A stretch of 28,005 nucleotides of DNA from DATJPD01 sp036394195. GTDB lineage: Bacteria > Pseudomonadota > Alphaproteobacteria > CACIAM-22H2. A program made the position numbers and the translations under genes. This document shows positions 7,343 through 16,019 of this stretch, in pieces (position 1 is the first letter of the stretch; each line of letters begins with the position of its first letter). The notes beneath the pieces were generated by a model that saw nothing but the letters and a program-made list of their open reading frames with translations, was not told the origin of the DNA and searched no databases. The stretch spans positions 1 to 28,005 of the forward strand of contig DASWFO010000220.1 in assembly GCA_036394195.1 (NCBI GenBank), given 5' to 3'.

Positions 7343-8317
7343 ATGGCCGACCGGGCCGGGCCGGCATCCCATCGTCGACACGCGTGGATCGGCCTGGCCC
7401 TGATGATTTTCGCGAACGGAGCACCCGCACAAGAGTCCAGCCTTCGAACTTCAGACGTCGATATTCCCTCCGGCCAAGAGCCGATCATGCCAATCCCGCG
7501 GCCCGCTGCCGCGGACCCGCTAAAGCTCGCGCTTGGAGAGCGCCTCTTTGAGGATCCCCGCCTGTCCGGCGACGGCACACGCGCCTGCTCATCATGCCAC
7601 GATACGCGCACCAACGGGGCGGACGGCCGGCGTCTCGGCAAAGCGTCGGACGGATCGGACCTCCCTTTCAACACCAGCACCGTCTTCAACGCCGCGCTCA
7701 GCTTTCGATTCAGCTGGACCGGAGGATTTCGCACGCTCGAGGCGCAGGCCGAGGCTTCATTGGAAAATCCGATGGTCATGGGAGCGCGCGTCGACGAGGC
7801 CGTGGGACGGCTCAGCGCCGACGCCGACATCGCGCGCCGGTTTCGCGCCGTCTACGGGCATGAGCCGGACCGGGCGGCGATCCTGGACGCGATCGCGGCT
7901 TATGAACGTTCGCTTCTGACTCCGGAGAGCCGGTTCGACCGCTGGCTCGGCGGCGATGCGACGGCGCTCTCGGCGGACGAGCGGACGGGTTACCAGCTCT
8001 TCAAGTCGCTCGGCTGTATTGCCTGCCATCAGGGTGTCAACGTCGGCGGCAATCTGTTCGAACGGCACGGCATCTTCCATTCGCTTGCCTCGCCGGAGCC
8101 CAAGATCTTGCGCGTGCCGAGCCTGCGCAACGTGGCGACGACACCACCCTACTTCCATGATGGAAGTACCGCGACCCTCAGCGACGCCATCCGGAAGATG
8201 GGGGTCGCCCAGCTCGATCGGACGCTCTCGGATCCGCAGGTCACGGCGATCGCGGCCTTCTTGAACAGCCTGAGCGGGACCTATCAGGGCCGTCCCGTCG
8301 GCCCGGCGGCGCGATGA
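7343..8317 (+). CDS. di-heme cytochrome c peroxidase/MauG-like protein
   Basis: About 324-aa exported di-heme protein of the CcpA/MauG superfamily. Signal peptide: basic RRH, hydrophobic segment, cleavage after APAQ (about residue 30). Two c-heme sites: CSSCH (82-86) and CIACH (225-229). Other family marks: GERLFEDPRLSGDG before heme 1, TGGFRTLEAQAEASLENP, and VPSLRNVATTPPYFHDGS near residue 258. The expected role is hydrogen peroxide reduction with electrons from a periplasmic carrier, or oxidation of a protein or small molecule as in MauG/MbnH; these cannot be separated here. Start 7343 gives a standard signal peptide; in-frame starts at 7289 and 7232 are possible, and none has a clear RBS. 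It overlaps the kinase gene by 4 bp, so the two are co-translated. Confidence 0.9.
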   Translation: MADRAGPASHRRHAWIGLALMIFANGAPAQESSLRTSDVDIPSGQEPIMPIPRPAAADPLKLALGERLFEDPRLSGDGTRACSSCHDTRTNGADGRRLGKASDGSDLPFNTSTVFNAALSFRFSWTGGFRTLEAQAEASLENPMVMGARVDEAVGRLSADADIARRFRAVYGHEPDRAAILDAIAAYERSLLTPESRFDRWLGGDATALSADERTGYQLFKSLGCIACHQGVNVGGNLFERHGIFHSLASPEPKILRVPSLRNVATTPPYFHDGSTATLSDAIRKMGVAQLDRTLSDPQVTAIAAFLNSLSGTYQGRPVGPAAR

Positions 8318-10812
8318 GACTGACGCCGGGCATAGCGGCCGTGCCGCTTCTTCTGGTGTTGCTCACGTGGCTTTCGCTGCGTGCCGTCGACACGGATGCC
8401 GAACGATACGATCGCGCTTTGGAAGCCCTCGACTATTTTGCGATCGTGGAGAATGCGCTGCATCGGGATGTCCTCACCGCGCGGAGCGGCATGTTACGTC
8501 ATTATGATTCATTGGTGCGAGAGGTGGGACTGCTGAACGATGCCGTCGATCGACTGCGCGCGACGGCCGCGACCGACGCAGAAACGACCGCAGCTATCGA
8601 TCGGCTGGCCGCATCCGTGGGACGTGAGGAGGAGCTGGTCGAACAGTTCAAAAGCAATAATGCGCTGCTGCAGAATTCCCTCGCTTATTTCGGACTGTTC
8701 AGCGGGCGTCTGGGCGCACCCAGTGGAAACGAACCTCAGGCACCGGCAGTCAGCGCTCTCGCGGCGGCTATGCTGCGCCTGACGCTTGACACGTCGGCAG
8801 CGGTCATTCGCGAGGTGGACAGCCGGTTGAATGAGGTCGCGTGGGTTTCGCCAAAGACGGAAGACCTCAACCCGACTCATGCTTTATTGGCGCACGGAAG
8901 ACTGCTCCGGGATCTGCTGCCGAGGACCGATGACGTCGTGAAATCGCTGTTCGCCGTGCCGAGCGGGCCACAACAGAACGTCATCCGCACCATGGTTCTG
9001 TCGCGCCAGAGTGCCTCGCGGGAGGCAGCGCGGCGTTTTCGGTTTCTCCTGTACGCGACGTCGGTCCTTCTGGTCGCGGTTTTGGTCCAGCTCGGGCTGC
9101 GCCTGCGGACCCGGGCACTTGCCCTGCAGCACCGCGCGGCCTTTGAGCACCTGATCGCCGGCATCTCCACCGGGTTCATCAATGCCCGGCCCCACGAGAT
9201 CGGAATCGGGATCGAGGGGGCGTTGGCTGAACTCGCTGAGCGCGTCGGCGCGGACCGGGCATATGTGGTGCTGGCACGTACTCCGATCCGTATGCACGCC
9301 TGGTGTCGGGATGGGCTTCCTTTTCCGCCGGGTTGGCCGGCTCAGGTTCCCGCACTCGTGGCGCAGTTCCGACCCTCCGACGACGGGATCGTCCACGTCC
9401 GATCCGTCGACGCCCTGCCCTCCGGGCCGGGCAGCCGCGCGCTCGTCGAAGCCGGCCTGCGCAGCTGGACATGCGTCACGAGAACCGACGAGGACGGGGT
9501 CAGCTGGGTCCTCGGCTTCGACGTGCTGCGGCAGCGCGATCTCAAACACGATGACGACCTCGGCCTGTTGCGCTTGGCCTTCAACGCGATCACCAATGCC
9601 ATTCGCCGCGAAGTGCTCGAACGGGAACGCACATGCCTGGAGAGGAGGCTGGAGCAGGCCCGGCGCATGGAAACCGTGGGCACCCTGGCCAGCGGCGTCG
9701 CGCATAACTTCAACAACATCATCGGCGCTATCTTGGGGCATGTGGAAATGGCCGACGAGCAAGTCGCGTCCGAGAGCCGCATGGCCCGCAACCACGATGC
9801 CATCCGTCGGGCCGGAGAGCGGGCGCGCGATCTTGTCGACCAGATTCTCACCTATAGTCGACATCGCGACGTACGTCGGCGGGCCGTCAGCGTACAGGCC
9901 TTGATATCCGAAGCGGCCACCCTGCTTCTCGCCTCGCTTCCATCTACGATCGAGCTCGTCATCCGCGATGCAACGCAACCGGCCACGGTCTCCGGCCAGC
10001 ATGCCCAATTGCAGCAGGTCATCGTCAATCTCTGCAACAATGCCGCCCAGGCGATGGACGGATCCGGGCGGGTCGAAATCGAGACTGAAATACACGAGAT
10101 CGCGTCCTCGCGATCGCTGACCCATGGGCGGATCGCACCCGGCCGCTATCTGCGCATTGCGGTCAGCGATACCGGACGCGGCATGACCGAGGCGACGCTC
10201 GACCGCATCTTCGAGCCGTTCTTCACGACCCGCGCCGCCGGCTACGGCCTGGGTCTCGCGACGGTCCGCGAGATCGTGCGCGAGCATGCCGGAGCGATGC
10301 ACGTGGTGAGCACACCCGGGGTGGGTAGCTGTTTTGAGGTCTGGCTGCCCAGCATTCCTCCATCAGAGACAGCGACACGCGAGGACGACTCGACGCTGCG
10401 GCTCGGGCGTGGCGAGACATTGCTCGTTGTCGATGACGACCGTCAGCGATTGCTCGCGATTGAGGATATGCTCGCAGCACTGGGATACGAGCCCGTCGGG
10501 TTCTCGCGGGCAGCCGATGCGCTCGCGGCATGCCGCGCGACGCCGGAGCGGTTCGACGCGCTGGTGGTCGGCCGCCCCTTTCGGGGCCTCGCGGCGGCGC
10601 TGCGCGACGTCGCGCCGCGCCTGCCGATCGTCCTCACGACAGCATCGGCAGAAGAGATCGGCACCGACGCCCTTGCCGCCATGGGCATCTCCGAAGTGGT
10701 GCATCGACCCCTCTCGTCGTCCGAAATAGCGGCCGCACTTTCCCGCTGCCTGGCAGGGCGAGCGAACTCTCCCGGCGCGCGGCAGACGCAGACGGCTGAA
10801 GCCGGGTCCTGA
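8314..10812 (+). CDS. VirA-like sensor histidine kinase with degenerate receiver
   Basis: 832-aa inner-membrane sensor kinase, nearly the length of Agrobacterium VirA. Order: TM1 (residues 5-22), periplasmic helical sensor (25-240), TM2 (243-262), GAF-like linker (about 275-435), dimerisation/phosphoacceptor box with H464 in SGVAHNFNN, ATPase with N box (N572-N576), DTGRG (D619), FEPFFTTR and GLGLAT, then a receiver at 700-815. The receiver keeps the acid cluster VVDDD (707-709), but the acceptor Asp is replaced by Gly (FDALVVGRP, G753) and the conserved Lys by Arg (VHRP, R798). It therefore cannot be phosphorylated normally and may only modulate the kinase. The ATG overlaps the peroxidase stop (ATGA). 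Likely partner: the VirG-like regulator at 6097. The ligand is unknown. Confidence 0.92.
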   Translation: MRLTPGIAAVPLLLVLLTWLSLRAVDTDAERYDRALEALDYFAIVENALHRDVLTARSGMLRHYDSLVREVGLLNDAVDRLRATAATDAETTAAIDRLAASVGREEELVEQFKSNNALLQNSLAYFGLFSGRLGAPSGNEPQAPAVSALAAAMLRLTLDTSAAVIREVDSRLNEVAWVSPKTEDLNPTHALLAHGRLLRDLLPRTDDVVKSLFAVPSGPQQNVIRTMVLSRQSASREAARRFRFLLYATSVLLVAVLVQLGLRLRTRALALQHRAAFEHLIAGISTGFINARPHEIGIGIEGALAELAERVGADRAYVVLARTPIRMHAWCRDGLPFPPGWPAQVPALVAQFRPSDDGIVHVRSVDALPSGPGSRALVEAGLRSWTCVTRTDEDGVSWVLGFDVLRQRDLKHDDDLGLLRLAFNAITNAIRREVLERERTCLERRLEQARRMETVGTLASGVAHNFNNIIGAILGHVEMADEQVASESRMARNHDAIRRAGERARDLVDQILTYSRHRDVRRRAVSVQALISEAATLLLASLPSTIELVIRDATQPATVSGQHAQLQQVIVNLCNNAAQAMDGSGRVEIETEIHEIASSRSLTHGRIAPGRYLRIAVSDTGRGMTEATLDRIFEPFFTTRAAGYGLGLATVREIVREHAGAMHVVSTPGVGSCFEVWLPSIPPSETATREDDSTLRLGRGETLLVVDDDRQRLLAIEDMLAALGYEPVGFSRAADALAACRATPERFDALVVGRPFRGLAAALRDVAPRLPIVLTTASAEEIGTDALAAMGISEVVHRPLSSSEIAAALSRCLAGRANSPGARQTQTAEAGS

Positions 10813-10820
10813 AATTTCAG
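10809..10820. promoter_or_regulatory. 12-bp perfect palindrome CTGAAATTTCAG
   Basis: Perfect DNA palindrome overlapping the kinase stop codon, 126 bp upstream of the DUF1127 gene. It has no loop, so it suits protein binding better than an RNA hairpin. It resembles the symmetric vir box (TTNCAATTGNAA) except at the positions flanking the central AATT, which makes a VirG-like operator for the DUF1127 gene conceivable but unproven. Confidence 0.25.
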
Positions 10821-10945
10821 CCGTAACCGTCTTTTTTACCCGGTGAAATCGTCACGTAACGCCGACTCCGGATGCTTGGCTCCCGCAAAGGTCCGGACCA
10901 GCGAAACCTTGTGCTCGTCCGGCTTAGATCCCGGAGGCTGAATAA

Positions 10946-11173
10946 ATGCAGATCGATACAGCATGGTCGGTTTCCCAAACCAACTCCTTACTCAACCACC
11001 TGCGCACCAGGCTAATGGCGCTGCGCGATGCGTTCGTCCGAGCCCGGCGCAATCAGCAGGATCGCGAATATCTGCTGAGAATGACCGACAGTCGTTTAGG
11101 GGACATCGGTCTTCGCCGCGTCAGGGTCGACGGCGTCGTGGACTTTATCCCGCTTGACCATGTCGGAGAGTGA
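10946..11173 (+). CDS. DUF1127 small protein
   Basis: 75-aa basic protein with the C-terminal DUF1127 core LLRMTDSRLGDIGLRR (residues 48-63), a short arginine-rich module abundant in alpha- and gammaproteobacteria. Some members affect RNA metabolism, phosphate or stress physiology in other species (family knowledge); function here is not predictable. RBS GGAGG lies 8 nt before the ATG. It lies 133 bp downstream of the kinase and probably has its own promoter. It ends 51 bp before the convergent molybdenum hydroxylase gene. Confidence 0.88.
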   Translation: MQIDTAWSVSQTNSLLNHLRTRLMALRDAFVRARRNQQDREYLLRMTDSRLGDIGLRRVRVDGVVDFIPLDHVGE

Positions 11174-11224
11174 CCTTGCAGGCCATCACGATTAGGCCTT
11201 CCAGGAGGATCGCCAGTCCGTTCG

Positions 11225-13552
11225 TCAGCGCCTCGCCGCCTCGATCGCCCGCCACACCCGGTCGCCGGTGGCCGGCATGTCGAGCTCGTGCACGCCGAGC
11301 GGCGCCAGCGCATCCATGATCGCGTTCATCACCGCCGGGAGCGCGCCGACCGTCCCCGCCTCGCCCGCTCCTTTGACGCCGAGCGGGTTGAGCTTCGTCG
11401 GCACCGGGTTGCTCTTGACCACGATGTCGCTCATATGGCTCGCGCGCGGCATCGCGTAGTCCATGAACGACGCCGACAGCAGCTGTCCCGACGTCGGATC
11501 GTAGGCCACCTGCTCCATCAAGATCTGGCCGAGGCCCTGAGCCACGCCGCCGTGGATCTGGCCCTTGAGCATCAGCGGATTGATCACCGTGCCGACGTCG
11601 TCGACCACGACATAGCCGACGACGCGCACATCGCCGGTCTCGGGATCGATCTCCACCTCGCAGACGTGGCAACCGTTCGGAAAAGTGTCCTGCGGCGGCG
11701 AGAACGTGCCACTTTCATAAAACCCGGGCTCGAAGCCTTTGGGCAGCTTCGCGTGGTCGAAGGCGGCGCGGGCGACATCCTTGAACGCCACCGAACGATC
11801 GGTACCGGCCACGGTGAACCGGCCGTCCGCGAACGCGATGTCCGCCTCCGCGGCCTCGAGCACGTGCGCCGCGATCTTCTTTCCCTTCTCAATCAGCTTG
11901 CCGGCGGCTATCCAGGCCGCGGTGCCGCCGATCACGGTCGAGCGCGAGCCGTTGGTGCCGATGCCGAACGCGACCTTGTCGGTGTCGCCTTCGACGTATT
12001 GAAGATCGGCCGGATCGACGCCGAGGCGCTCTGCAACGATCTGCTTGAACGTGGTCTCGTGACCCTGCCCCTGGTTCTTCGAACCCATGAGCAGCATGGC
12101 CGTGCCACCCGGATTGAAGCGGATTTCGGCGTATTCCAAGCCGGGCGATGCGGCGCGCTCGACGGCGTTGGCGATGCCGATGCCCCGCAGCCGGTCGCGC
12201 CGCTTCGACTCCTGGCGCCGGGCGGCAAATCCGGCGTGGTCGCTCGCCGCCAGCGCGTCGTCGAGGTTGCGCGGAAAGTCGCCGCAATCGTAGTTGAAGC
12301 CGAGGGCCGTCTTGTGCGGCATCGCCGACGCCGGGATCAGATTCTTCCGCCGGAGCTCGACCGGATCGCGGCCGAGCTCGCGCGCCGCGTCGTCGATCAG
12401 GCGCTCGATCACGTAAATTGCCTCCGGACGGCCGGCGCCGCGATAAGGTGCCGTGGCCGGCGTGTTGGTGATGACCGCGGTGACCGCCGCATGCGCGGCG
12501 CGGATCTCGTAGACGCCGGTCAGGGCGGCGACGCTGGTGAAGATCGCCAGCAGATTGCGGTCCGAGGACAGGTAGGCGCCGATATTGGCAAGCGTGCGCG
12601 CCCGCAAGCCGAGAAATTTGCCGTCGCTGTCCAGCGCCAACTCGGCTTCGGTCACGTTGTCGCGGCCGTGCTCGTCGGCGAGGATAGCCTCGCTGCGCTC
12701 GCAGCTCCACTTCACGGGCCGCCCGAGCTTGCGCGCCGCCCACAGCACGAGTCGGTGCTCCGGATATTGCCACCCCTTGGTGCCGAAGCCGCCGCCGACG
12801 TCTCCGGCGATCACGCGGACCTTGTATTCGGGAAGCCTGAAGACACGGTCCGCCAGCACTTGGCGCACGCGGTGCGGATATTGAACGTCGGCGTGCAGCA
12901 CCAGGCGGTCCTGGTGCTCGTCGTATTCGCCAATAGCGCCCCGCGGCTCCATGAACTGCGCATGTACCCGCGTGATCACGTAACGCCGCCGAATCACATG
13001 CGCGGCGGCGCTGAAGGCGGCATCCGTGGCTCGGCGATCGCCGACCTCCCACACGTGCGAGACATTGTCCGGGCATTCGTCCCACACGGCGGGGCTGCCG
13101 GCTGTCGCGGCGTCGGCCGTCGACACGACCGCCGGCAGCGGCTCGTAGTCGACCTCGACCAGCTCAGACGCGTCCTTGGCCTCGGCGAGCGTGCCGGCCA
13201 CGATCAGCGCGATCGGCTCACCCACAAAGCGCACGCGGTCCTTGGCCAGGACCGGATGCACCCGGCCGAACATCGGCTTGCCATCGGGCCGCGAGCGCTT
13301 GAGCGTGGGCGCCGTCGTGCCGAGCCCGTCTGCGGCGTAGTCCGCATTAGTATAGACGCCGAGAACGCCGGGCGCGGCCTTCGCCGCTGCCGTATCTATC
13401 GCGCCGATTTGCGCATGCGCGTGGGGCGAGCGCAACAGCACGGCGTACGCCTGGCCTGGCCGGTTCACGTCGTTGACGTATTGCCCGCGGCCGCGCAGCA
13501 GCCGCGTGTCCTCGAAACGCCGTACCGGTTGGCCGATGCCGAACTCGCCCAT
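11225..13552 (-). CDS. xanthine dehydrogenase-family molybdopterin-binding subunit (CoxL-like, form II type)
   Basis: 775-aa large subunit of the molybdenum hydroxylase (xanthine oxidase) family, full length. N-terminal hammerhead domain (GQPVRRFEDTRLLRGRGQYVNDV), then Moco-binding segments: AGDVGGGFGTKG, APYRGAGRPEA, MGSKNQGQGHETTF, and the catalytic-glutamate region GVKGAGEAGT near the C-terminus. The active-site loop is YRGAGR, not the YRCSFR of true CO dehydrogenase, so the substrate is probably an aldehyde or N-heterocycle rather than CO. ATG 13552 fits the conserved MGEFGIG start and has a purine-rich RBS; ATG-less extension to 13591 is less likely. The FAD-binding (CoxM) and 2Fe-2S (CoxS) partners are not encoded on either side within the window, so it must pair with subunits encoded elsewhere or be an orphan. 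Confidence 0.95.
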   Translation of the reverse strand: MGEFGIGQPVRRFEDTRLLRGRGQYVNDVNRPGQAYAVLLRSPHAHAQIGAIDTAAAKAAPGVLGVYTNADYAADGLGTTAPTLKRSRPDGKPMFGRVHPVLAKDRVRFVGEPIALIVAGTLAEAKDASELVEVDYEPLPAVVSTADAATAGSPAVWDECPDNVSHVWEVGDRRATDAAFSAAAHVIRRRYVITRVHAQFMEPRGAIGEYDEHQDRLVLHADVQYPHRVRQVLADRVFRLPEYKVRVIAGDVGGGFGTKGWQYPEHRLVLWAARKLGRPVKWSCERSEAILADEHGRDNVTEAELALDSDGKFLGLRARTLANIGAYLSSDRNLLAIFTSVAALTGVYEIRAAHAAVTAVITNTPATAPYRGAGRPEAIYVIERLIDDAARELGRDPVELRRKNLIPASAMPHKTALGFNYDCGDFPRNLDDALAASDHAGFAARRQESKRRDRLRGIGIANAVERAASPGLEYAEIRFNPGGTAMLLMGSKNQGQGHETTFKQIVAERLGVDPADLQYVEGDTDKVAFGIGTNGSRSTVIGGTAAWIAAGKLIEKGKKIAAHVLEAAEADIAFADGRFTVAGTDRSVAFKDVARAAFDHAKLPKGFEPGFYESGTFSPPQDTFPNGCHVCEVEIDPETGDVRVVGYVVVDDVGTVINPLMLKGQIHGGVAQGLGQILMEQVAYDPTSGQLLSASFMDYAMPRASHMSDIVVKSNPVPTKLNPLGVKGAGEAGTVGALPAVMNAIMDALAPLGVHELDMPATGDRVWRAIEAARR

Positions 13553-13602
13553 GTCCGCCTCTCTATATGCCTGGGGGCATTCTAGAGCCACAGACGATCA
13601 CG

Positions 13603-13618
13603 TAGAACCACTGTTCTA
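13603..13618. promoter_or_regulatory. TAGAAC-CACT-GTTCTA palindrome in divergent promoter
   Basis: Perfect 6-bp-arm inverted repeat with 4-nt centre, between the molybdenum hydroxylase and DUF2252 genes. Its core GAAC-N4-GTTC is the form of LexA box known from Gram-positives and some proteobacteria; the usual alphaproteobacterial LexA box is GAAC-N7-GAAC. A TTCTAGA motif inside it (13614-13620) recurs at 13580-13586. It is a candidate operator for both divergent genes; the regulator is unknown. Confidence 0.4.
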
Positions 13619-13658
13619 GATTGCGCTATCGTGGGCTGACATCGGCTTTGGGGGACGC

Positions 13659-14741
13659 ATGGATGTGGTTGAAGCGACCGCCGCGTACGAACGATGGCTG
13701 CGCCGGAAGCTGGCGGCCGTGGCGCCCGATCTTCGCCATAAGCACGCGTGCATGGATGCCAGCCTGTTCCAGTTCTTTCGCGCGACGTTTTACCGCTGGG
13801 TACCGGTGTGGCATCAGACTTGCGCCGGGCTCGCCGAGGCGCCGCAACTCCTCGCCGTGGGCGATCTCCACGTCGAGAATTTCGGCAGCTGGCGCGACCG
13901 CGAGGGCCGGCTCGCCTGGGGCCTGAACGACGTCGACGAGGCGGCGCGCATGCCCTACACGATGGATCTCGTCCGCCTCGCCACCAGCGCCTTGCTGGCC
14001 AAACGCGAAGATCACCTGGTGATCAGGGCAGACGAAGCCTGTGATGCGATCCTCGACGGCTATATCGCCGGGCTGAGAGCGGGTGGCGAGCCGTTCGTTC
14101 TCGAGGAAGAACATCCGGGACTGCGCGCCTGGGCGATGTCGGCGGAGCGGGCACCCGACAAATTCTGGGCCAAGCTCACCGCCGGCAAGCCGATCAACGC
14201 GCCGGCGGCCGTGCGCGGATTGCTGGCGGCCAGTCTTCCCAACCGCCGGCTGCCATTCCGCACCGTGCACCGGGTCGCCGGACTCGGCAGCCTCGGCCGC
14301 CCGCGCTACGTAGCGCTGGCCTCGTGGGCCGGCGGCAATCTCGCGCGCGAGGCCAAGGCGACCCTGCCGTCGGCCTATCAGTGGGCGATGGGCCGGGCCG
14401 ATGACCGTGTTCGCGGCGGCGAGCTGCTAAAGGCCGCGGTGCGTTGTCCAGATCCATATCTGCGGGTCGACGACGGCTGGGTGGTGCGGCGGCTCGCCCC
14501 GCATTGCTCGCGGATCGAACTTGCGTCCCTGCCGAAACGGCGCGACGAGCACCGGCTGCTGAACGCGATGGGGCGCGAAACCGCCAACCTGCATCTGGGC
14601 GCGCCCGATCAGCGCGCGTCGATCCTGCGCCATCTCGGCAAGCAGAAGGACGGCTGGCTGGTCGACGCGGCGCAAGCGATGGGCAAAGCCACCAAAGCCG
14701 ACTGGAAAGCCTGGCGAGGCCGGCGGAGGACCGTGTCATGA
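13659..14741 (+). CDS. DUF2252 family protein
   Basis: 360-aa DUF2252 protein, a family with a kinase/phosphotransferase-like fold and no established reaction. Key motifs: VGDLHVENFG (residues 67-76) followed by LNDVDEA (89-95) and MDLVRLATS (102-110), equivalent to the catalytic loop HxxN and the metal-binding Asp of aminoglycoside phosphotransferase-type enzymes (inference from motif form). Start ATG 13659 follows GGGGGAC; spacing is short but acceptable. It overlaps the downstream DadA-like gene by 4 bp, so the two are translationally coupled and probably act together. It is divergent from the molybdenum hydroxylase. Confidence 0.88.
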   Translation: MDVVEATAAYERWLRRKLAAVAPDLRHKHACMDASLFQFFRATFYRWVPVWHQTCAGLAEAPQLLAVGDLHVENFGSWRDREGRLAWGLNDVDEAARMPYTMDLVRLATSALLAKREDHLVIRADEACDAILDGYIAGLRAGGEPFVLEEEHPGLRAWAMSAERAPDKFWAKLTAGKPINAPAAVRGLLAASLPNRRLPFRTVHRVAGLGSLGRPRYVALASWAGGNLAREAKATLPSAYQWAMGRADDRVRGGELLKAAVRCPDPYLRVDDGWVVRRLAPHCSRIELASLPKRRDEHRLLNAMGRETANLHLGAPDQRASILRHLGKQKDGWLVDAAQAMGKATKADWKAWRGRRRTVS

Positions 14742-16000
14742 CCCGGCTCCGGGTCGGCGTGATCGGCGCTGGAATGGTCGGCGTCGCGGCGGCGAGCTAT
14801 CTGCAGCGCGACGGCCATGACGTAATCCTGATCGACCCTGGCAATCCCGGCGAAGGGGCGTCGTTCGGCAACGCCGGCTGCCTGAACGGGTCCTCGGTCG
14901 TGCCGATGTCGATGCCGGGCGTGCTCCGCAATGTGCCACGCTGGCTGTTCGACCCGCTCGGGCCGCTGGCGATCCGCTGGCGCTATCTGCCGGTGCTGGC
15001 GCCCTGGCTCTATCGCTTCGTGCGCGCCGGGACGCCAGGCCGCGTGCAGGCCGAGGCGCGGGCGCTGCGCAGCTTGCTGAAGCCGTCGCTGGACTGCCTG
15101 GCGCCGCTGGTCAAGGCCGCGGGGGCCGAGGACCTCGTCTTTCGGCTCGGCCACCTGTTTGCCTATCGGAGCGAGGCGAACTTCGCCCGCGAGCGCGGCG
15201 CCTGGGCGTTGCGCCGCGACAACGGCATCACATGGGACGAGTTCAACGCCGACGAGCTGCGACAACTCGAGCCGGCGCTCGCGCGCGATTACCGGTACGG
15301 GATCGTCGTGCGCGAGAACGGGCATATCGGCAATCCGCTGCGCCTGGTCCAGTGTCTGGCCGAAACGCTGACACGCAACGGCGGAACGATCCGCCGCGCC
15401 CGCGTCGCCGGTTTCGATATCGCAGACGGGCGCCTGCGGGCGATCCGCACCGACGCAGGCCCAATCGCCGCCGACAAGGCGGTGATCGCCGCCGGCGCCT
15501 ATTCGAAGCCTCTCGCAGCCGCGCTCGGCGACCGCGTGCCGCTCGAGACCGAGCGCGGCTATCACCTGATGATCCACGATCCCGAAGTGATGCCCCGCAT
15601 CCCGACCTATGAAGCCGATGGGAAATTCGTGGCCACGCCGATGGAGACCGGGTTGCGCTTCGCCGGCACGGTCGAGCTCGCCAGCCTCGATGCATCGCCG
15701 GATTGGCGGCGGGCGCGCATCCTGCTCGACCAGGGACGGCGCATGCTGCCCGGCCTCGCCGCGCACCACGCGGAAGAGCGCATCAGCGTCTGGATGGGGC
15801 GGCGGCCGAGCCTGCCGGACTCGCTGCCAGTGATCGGCGCGGCGCGGCGCACGCCGGACGTCGTCTATGCCTTCGGGCATGGCCATGTCGGAATGGCAGC
15901 GGCACCCATGACCGGTCGGCTGGTGGCCGAGCTGATCGGCGGCCGGCCCCCGGCGACCGATCTGGCCCCGTTCCAGGCCTCGCGGTTCACCGGCAGCTAG
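14738..16000 (+). CDS. DadA-type FAD-dependent oxidoreductase
   Basis: 420-aa flavoprotein of the D-amino-acid dehydrogenase / glycine oxidase (DAO) family. N-terminal Rossmann fingerprint GVIGAGMVG (G10-x-G12-xx-G15), the FAD-contact segment SFGNAGCLNGSSVVPMSMPG typical of DadA, and the C-terminal motif MGRRPSLPDSLPVIG followed by AFGHGHVGM. Expected reaction: oxidative deamination of an amino acid or secondary amine, with electrons passed to the respiratory chain. ATG 14738 overlaps the DUF2252 stop codon and has GGAGGA upstream; the longer open frame that begins inside DUF2252 is a shadow. Substrate unknown. Confidence 0.93.
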   Translation: MTRLRVGVIGAGMVGVAAASYLQRDGHDVILIDPGNPGEGASFGNAGCLNGSSVVPMSMPGVLRNVPRWLFDPLGPLAIRWRYLPVLAPWLYRFVRAGTPGRVQAEARALRSLLKPSLDCLAPLVKAAGAEDLVFRLGHLFAYRSEANFARERGAWALRRDNGITWDEFNADELRQLEPALARDYRYGIVVRENGHIGNPLRLVQCLAETLTRNGGTIRRARVAGFDIADGRLRAIRTDAGPIAADKAVIAAGAYSKPLAAALGDRVPLETERGYHLMIHDPEVMPRIPTYEADGKFVATPMETGLRFAGTVELASLDASPDWRRARILLDQGRRMLPGLAAHHAEERISVWMGRRPSLPDSLPVIGAARRTPDVVYAFGHGHVGMAAAPMTGRLVAELIGGRPPATDLAPFQASRFTGS

Positions 16001-16019
16001 GCCTTCTGCGCCGTTTCGC

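Noticed and set aside
11288..13585. Long + strand open frame opposite the molybdenum hydroxylase gene
   Set aside because: Antisense shadow of a fully recognisable gene; Arg/Val/Asp-rich composition typical of reverse frames in GC-rich DNA.
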